Shown here piece after piece: positions 29,714 to 31,480 of a stretch of 31,480 nt of DNA (position 1 is the first letter of the stretch; each line of letters opens with the position of its first letter). A program made the translations under genes and the position numbers. The notes under the pieces are model-generated. The model had not been told where the DNA came from. It saw only the letters and a list, made by a program, of their open reading frames with translations, and did no database searches. Origin of the DNA: Tubiluchus corallicola (lineage: Eukaryota > Priapulida > Priapulimorpha > Priapulimorphida > Tubiluchidae); assembly GCA_030141605.1 (NCBI GenBank), contig JAQGDQ010000789.1, positions 1 through 31,480 on the forward strand, in the 5' to 3' direction.

Positions 29714-31480
29714 TATAATAATTACATCTACTAATAGCACAGGTTTACATGAATAATCCTTCAAATAGCGCAAGTCGAATAAAGATTCCAGTCGTAACCT
29801 TATAAGTAAATCCGATACAGTCTTCACAAATTTAGATTTGCTTACTGCAGTAGCTCTAGCAGTCTTTATGTACGATGGATTCGACCCAAATCACTACTCA
29901 TCTGGATGCTGTTGTTGTTCTTGTTGCAATGGCTGTTGTTGTTGTTAATGGCTCACATTTTGAAAAAACCCATAGGCTCCACAAACTCACAATGGGTCGT
30001 TACGAAACTTAAAAAATATACACTGGAATGAATTCTGCATCAACCGATGAAGTTGTATTGTTGATCCGCAATTTTAAATTCAATAACATTCATCCAGGTG
30101 TGAAAACGCTTGTCACTGAGTGAATGAAACGATACACATAGCCTTCATTGCACACATTAAGCAGAATGGGTTAGATACTTCTAGTACAGAGCAGCAGTTA
30201 GGTGATAAATTGATACTTGTAATAACCAATTCAATAATACGCTTATGAATCTTTAAATTATTTTCAGACTGCACAACTGATATGGAAACCTTAGTTTTTA
30301 AGTTTTTTTCTCTCATTTAATGATAAATTTTTTACTGCACATGTATTAGGTTTATAACTATATGCGATCGGAAATATATTGTAAATTACTTTATATTGTT
30401 TTATATGGCTAGCATAAGTGCTATATGCCTGCTGCCATTTTCTTTTATAAAAAATGTATTTTATGAATATTTTGAAATAAAAAATAAAAGTAAAATAAAA
30501 TAAACGTTAGATTGCAACTCTAATTATTCGTAACTGGCCCATTAAGTAGCAATTCCTCCTAAAGTAATGCAGTGGAGATATGTCATTACTGCGTCATAGT
30601 GTTGTAATTCTAAACAATATAGTAAAGCACCAAATCCACTTTTACTGGATCCTGACTGGATCACAGTGACCAAACCCTGGTATCATTTGGCGAATCCGGA
30701 TGTTGCTTTTAATTTGTGCAGGCTTTTACTATAATTTACTAATTCTTGGACATTGCCGCTATGTGTATACATTTATTTTTCTGCAATATGTTTAACATTC
30801 AAATTTAAAGCCTAAAAACATTTAGAAAACTGTGTGGATGTCATGGCTCATTGTAAATGCATGCTCGCAAATTCAAGGAAAGTATTTTTTGTTTATTTAT
30901 GTTGTAGTAAAAAACTGCCACAAAACATTTTGCTCATCTGCTGTGAGAAAATATATGATCGGGTGACTCGGTACAATAATCACAACATGGTCACACTGAT
31001 TTGCGTGTCTGTGAAATCTGATGTTTGACGTGTATGAAACATCAAAAACACCTCAGCTAACAATTCGTCATCAATCGTGAATTTATAAAGGCAGTGTTTT
31101 TTAGGACTCCTATAGTCCTAGATTGCCCTCACACATTTTCTTCTATAAAAATAGTTTCAATATTGGCTAGTTTGTATTGTATTGCACGTGAGAAATAAAT
31201 ATACCTTATATCTAAAGACACGTTGCACACATAATAAAATCAGAAGTGAACAGCAGAATTCTATTGACGTCTTTTAAAATTACACACATTTAATTGTGCA
31301 AAAATATAATTACACTTACACCCAGCAATCTAGTAGTATAATGTATTTTATTATTTTAATTCTACTCTCGCATAATTTTGTTTTTATTTTTTCTGTTACC
31401 GTTACTGTAGAAGGATAACAGTTAGGCATAAACAGCTTATGGACCTCTCCACTCTTCCTTGTTTACTTTATTAAAAATAA
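29714..31480. other. Intergenic region, no gene recognised
   Basis: AT-rich sequence with a short GTT-rich tract (29910-29946) and many poly-A/T runs. Chance reading frames at 30113-30316 and 30834-31028 lack family resemblance and splice context. The SLC26 promoter and leader exon may lie here or beyond the window. Confidence 0.5.

Noticed and set aside
29875-30012. 45-codon plus-strand frame with a Val-rich stretch
   Set aside because: The Val run is translation of a GTT microsatellite; no splice context or family match. It might be a fragment of an old transposon but cannot be supported.
1-31480. CRISPR arrays, tRNA/rRNA genes, bacterial operons
   Set aside because: I looked for regular spaced repeats, tRNA-like B-box sequences and ribosome binding sites with closely packed genes and saw none; the sequence is plainly eukaryotic.

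Overview
The window is nuclear DNA from an animal: AT-rich, with protein-coding genes broken by short to medium introns (58 nt to about 1.7 kb) that have GT/GC-AG borders. Nothing suggests bacteria, an organelle or a free virus. Small introns, small MITE-like elements and a degenerate APE-type LINE suggest an invertebrate or other non-vertebrate metazoan; I cannot name the species.

Layout. (1) 1-6308: a large inverted repeat with arms 1-2381 and 3928-6308. By my own base-by-base comparison there are 15 substitutions and no indels, about 99.4% identity. Each arm carries the 5' flank and first coding exon of ACTL6A plus the 5' part of a dead, 5'-truncated LINE. The 1546-bp spacer holds the rest of the LINE and a CA-rich microsatellite. 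(2) 6149-15849, + strand: a complete 12-exon ACTL6A (BAF53/BAP55) gene encoding 430 aa. Its introns hold a 601-bp MITE and several local duplications. (3) 17110-24482, - strand: a complete SMPDL3-type acid-sphingomyelinase-like phosphodiesterase gene (closest to SMPDL3B, with a GPI-signal-like tail). It has two tandem homologous versions of its sixth exon, equal in phase and separated by only 58 nt, probably alternative exons. (4) 26376-28529, - strand: an SLC26 anion transporter of 717 aa in a single uninterrupted coding exon, with an 11-cysteine cluster in the cytosolic N-terminus. (5) 28571-31480: no convincing gene; a second copy of the 601-bp MITE lies here in the opposite orientation.

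ACTL6A and SMPDL3 converge tail to tail; SMPDL3 and SLC26 lie in tandem on the minus strand. The three genes have unrelated jobs (nuclear chromatin remodelling, extracellular or lysosomal phosphodiesterase, membrane anion transport), so this is ordinary gene adjacency, not a functional cluster. The best candidates for new biology are the duplicated SMPDL3 exon pair, the inverted duplication of the ACTL6A promoter and first exon (or an assembly fold-back that mimics it), and the intronless, Cys-rich SLC26.

Exon models were built by eye from splice sites, reading-frame continuity and remembered family alignments; no searches were run.
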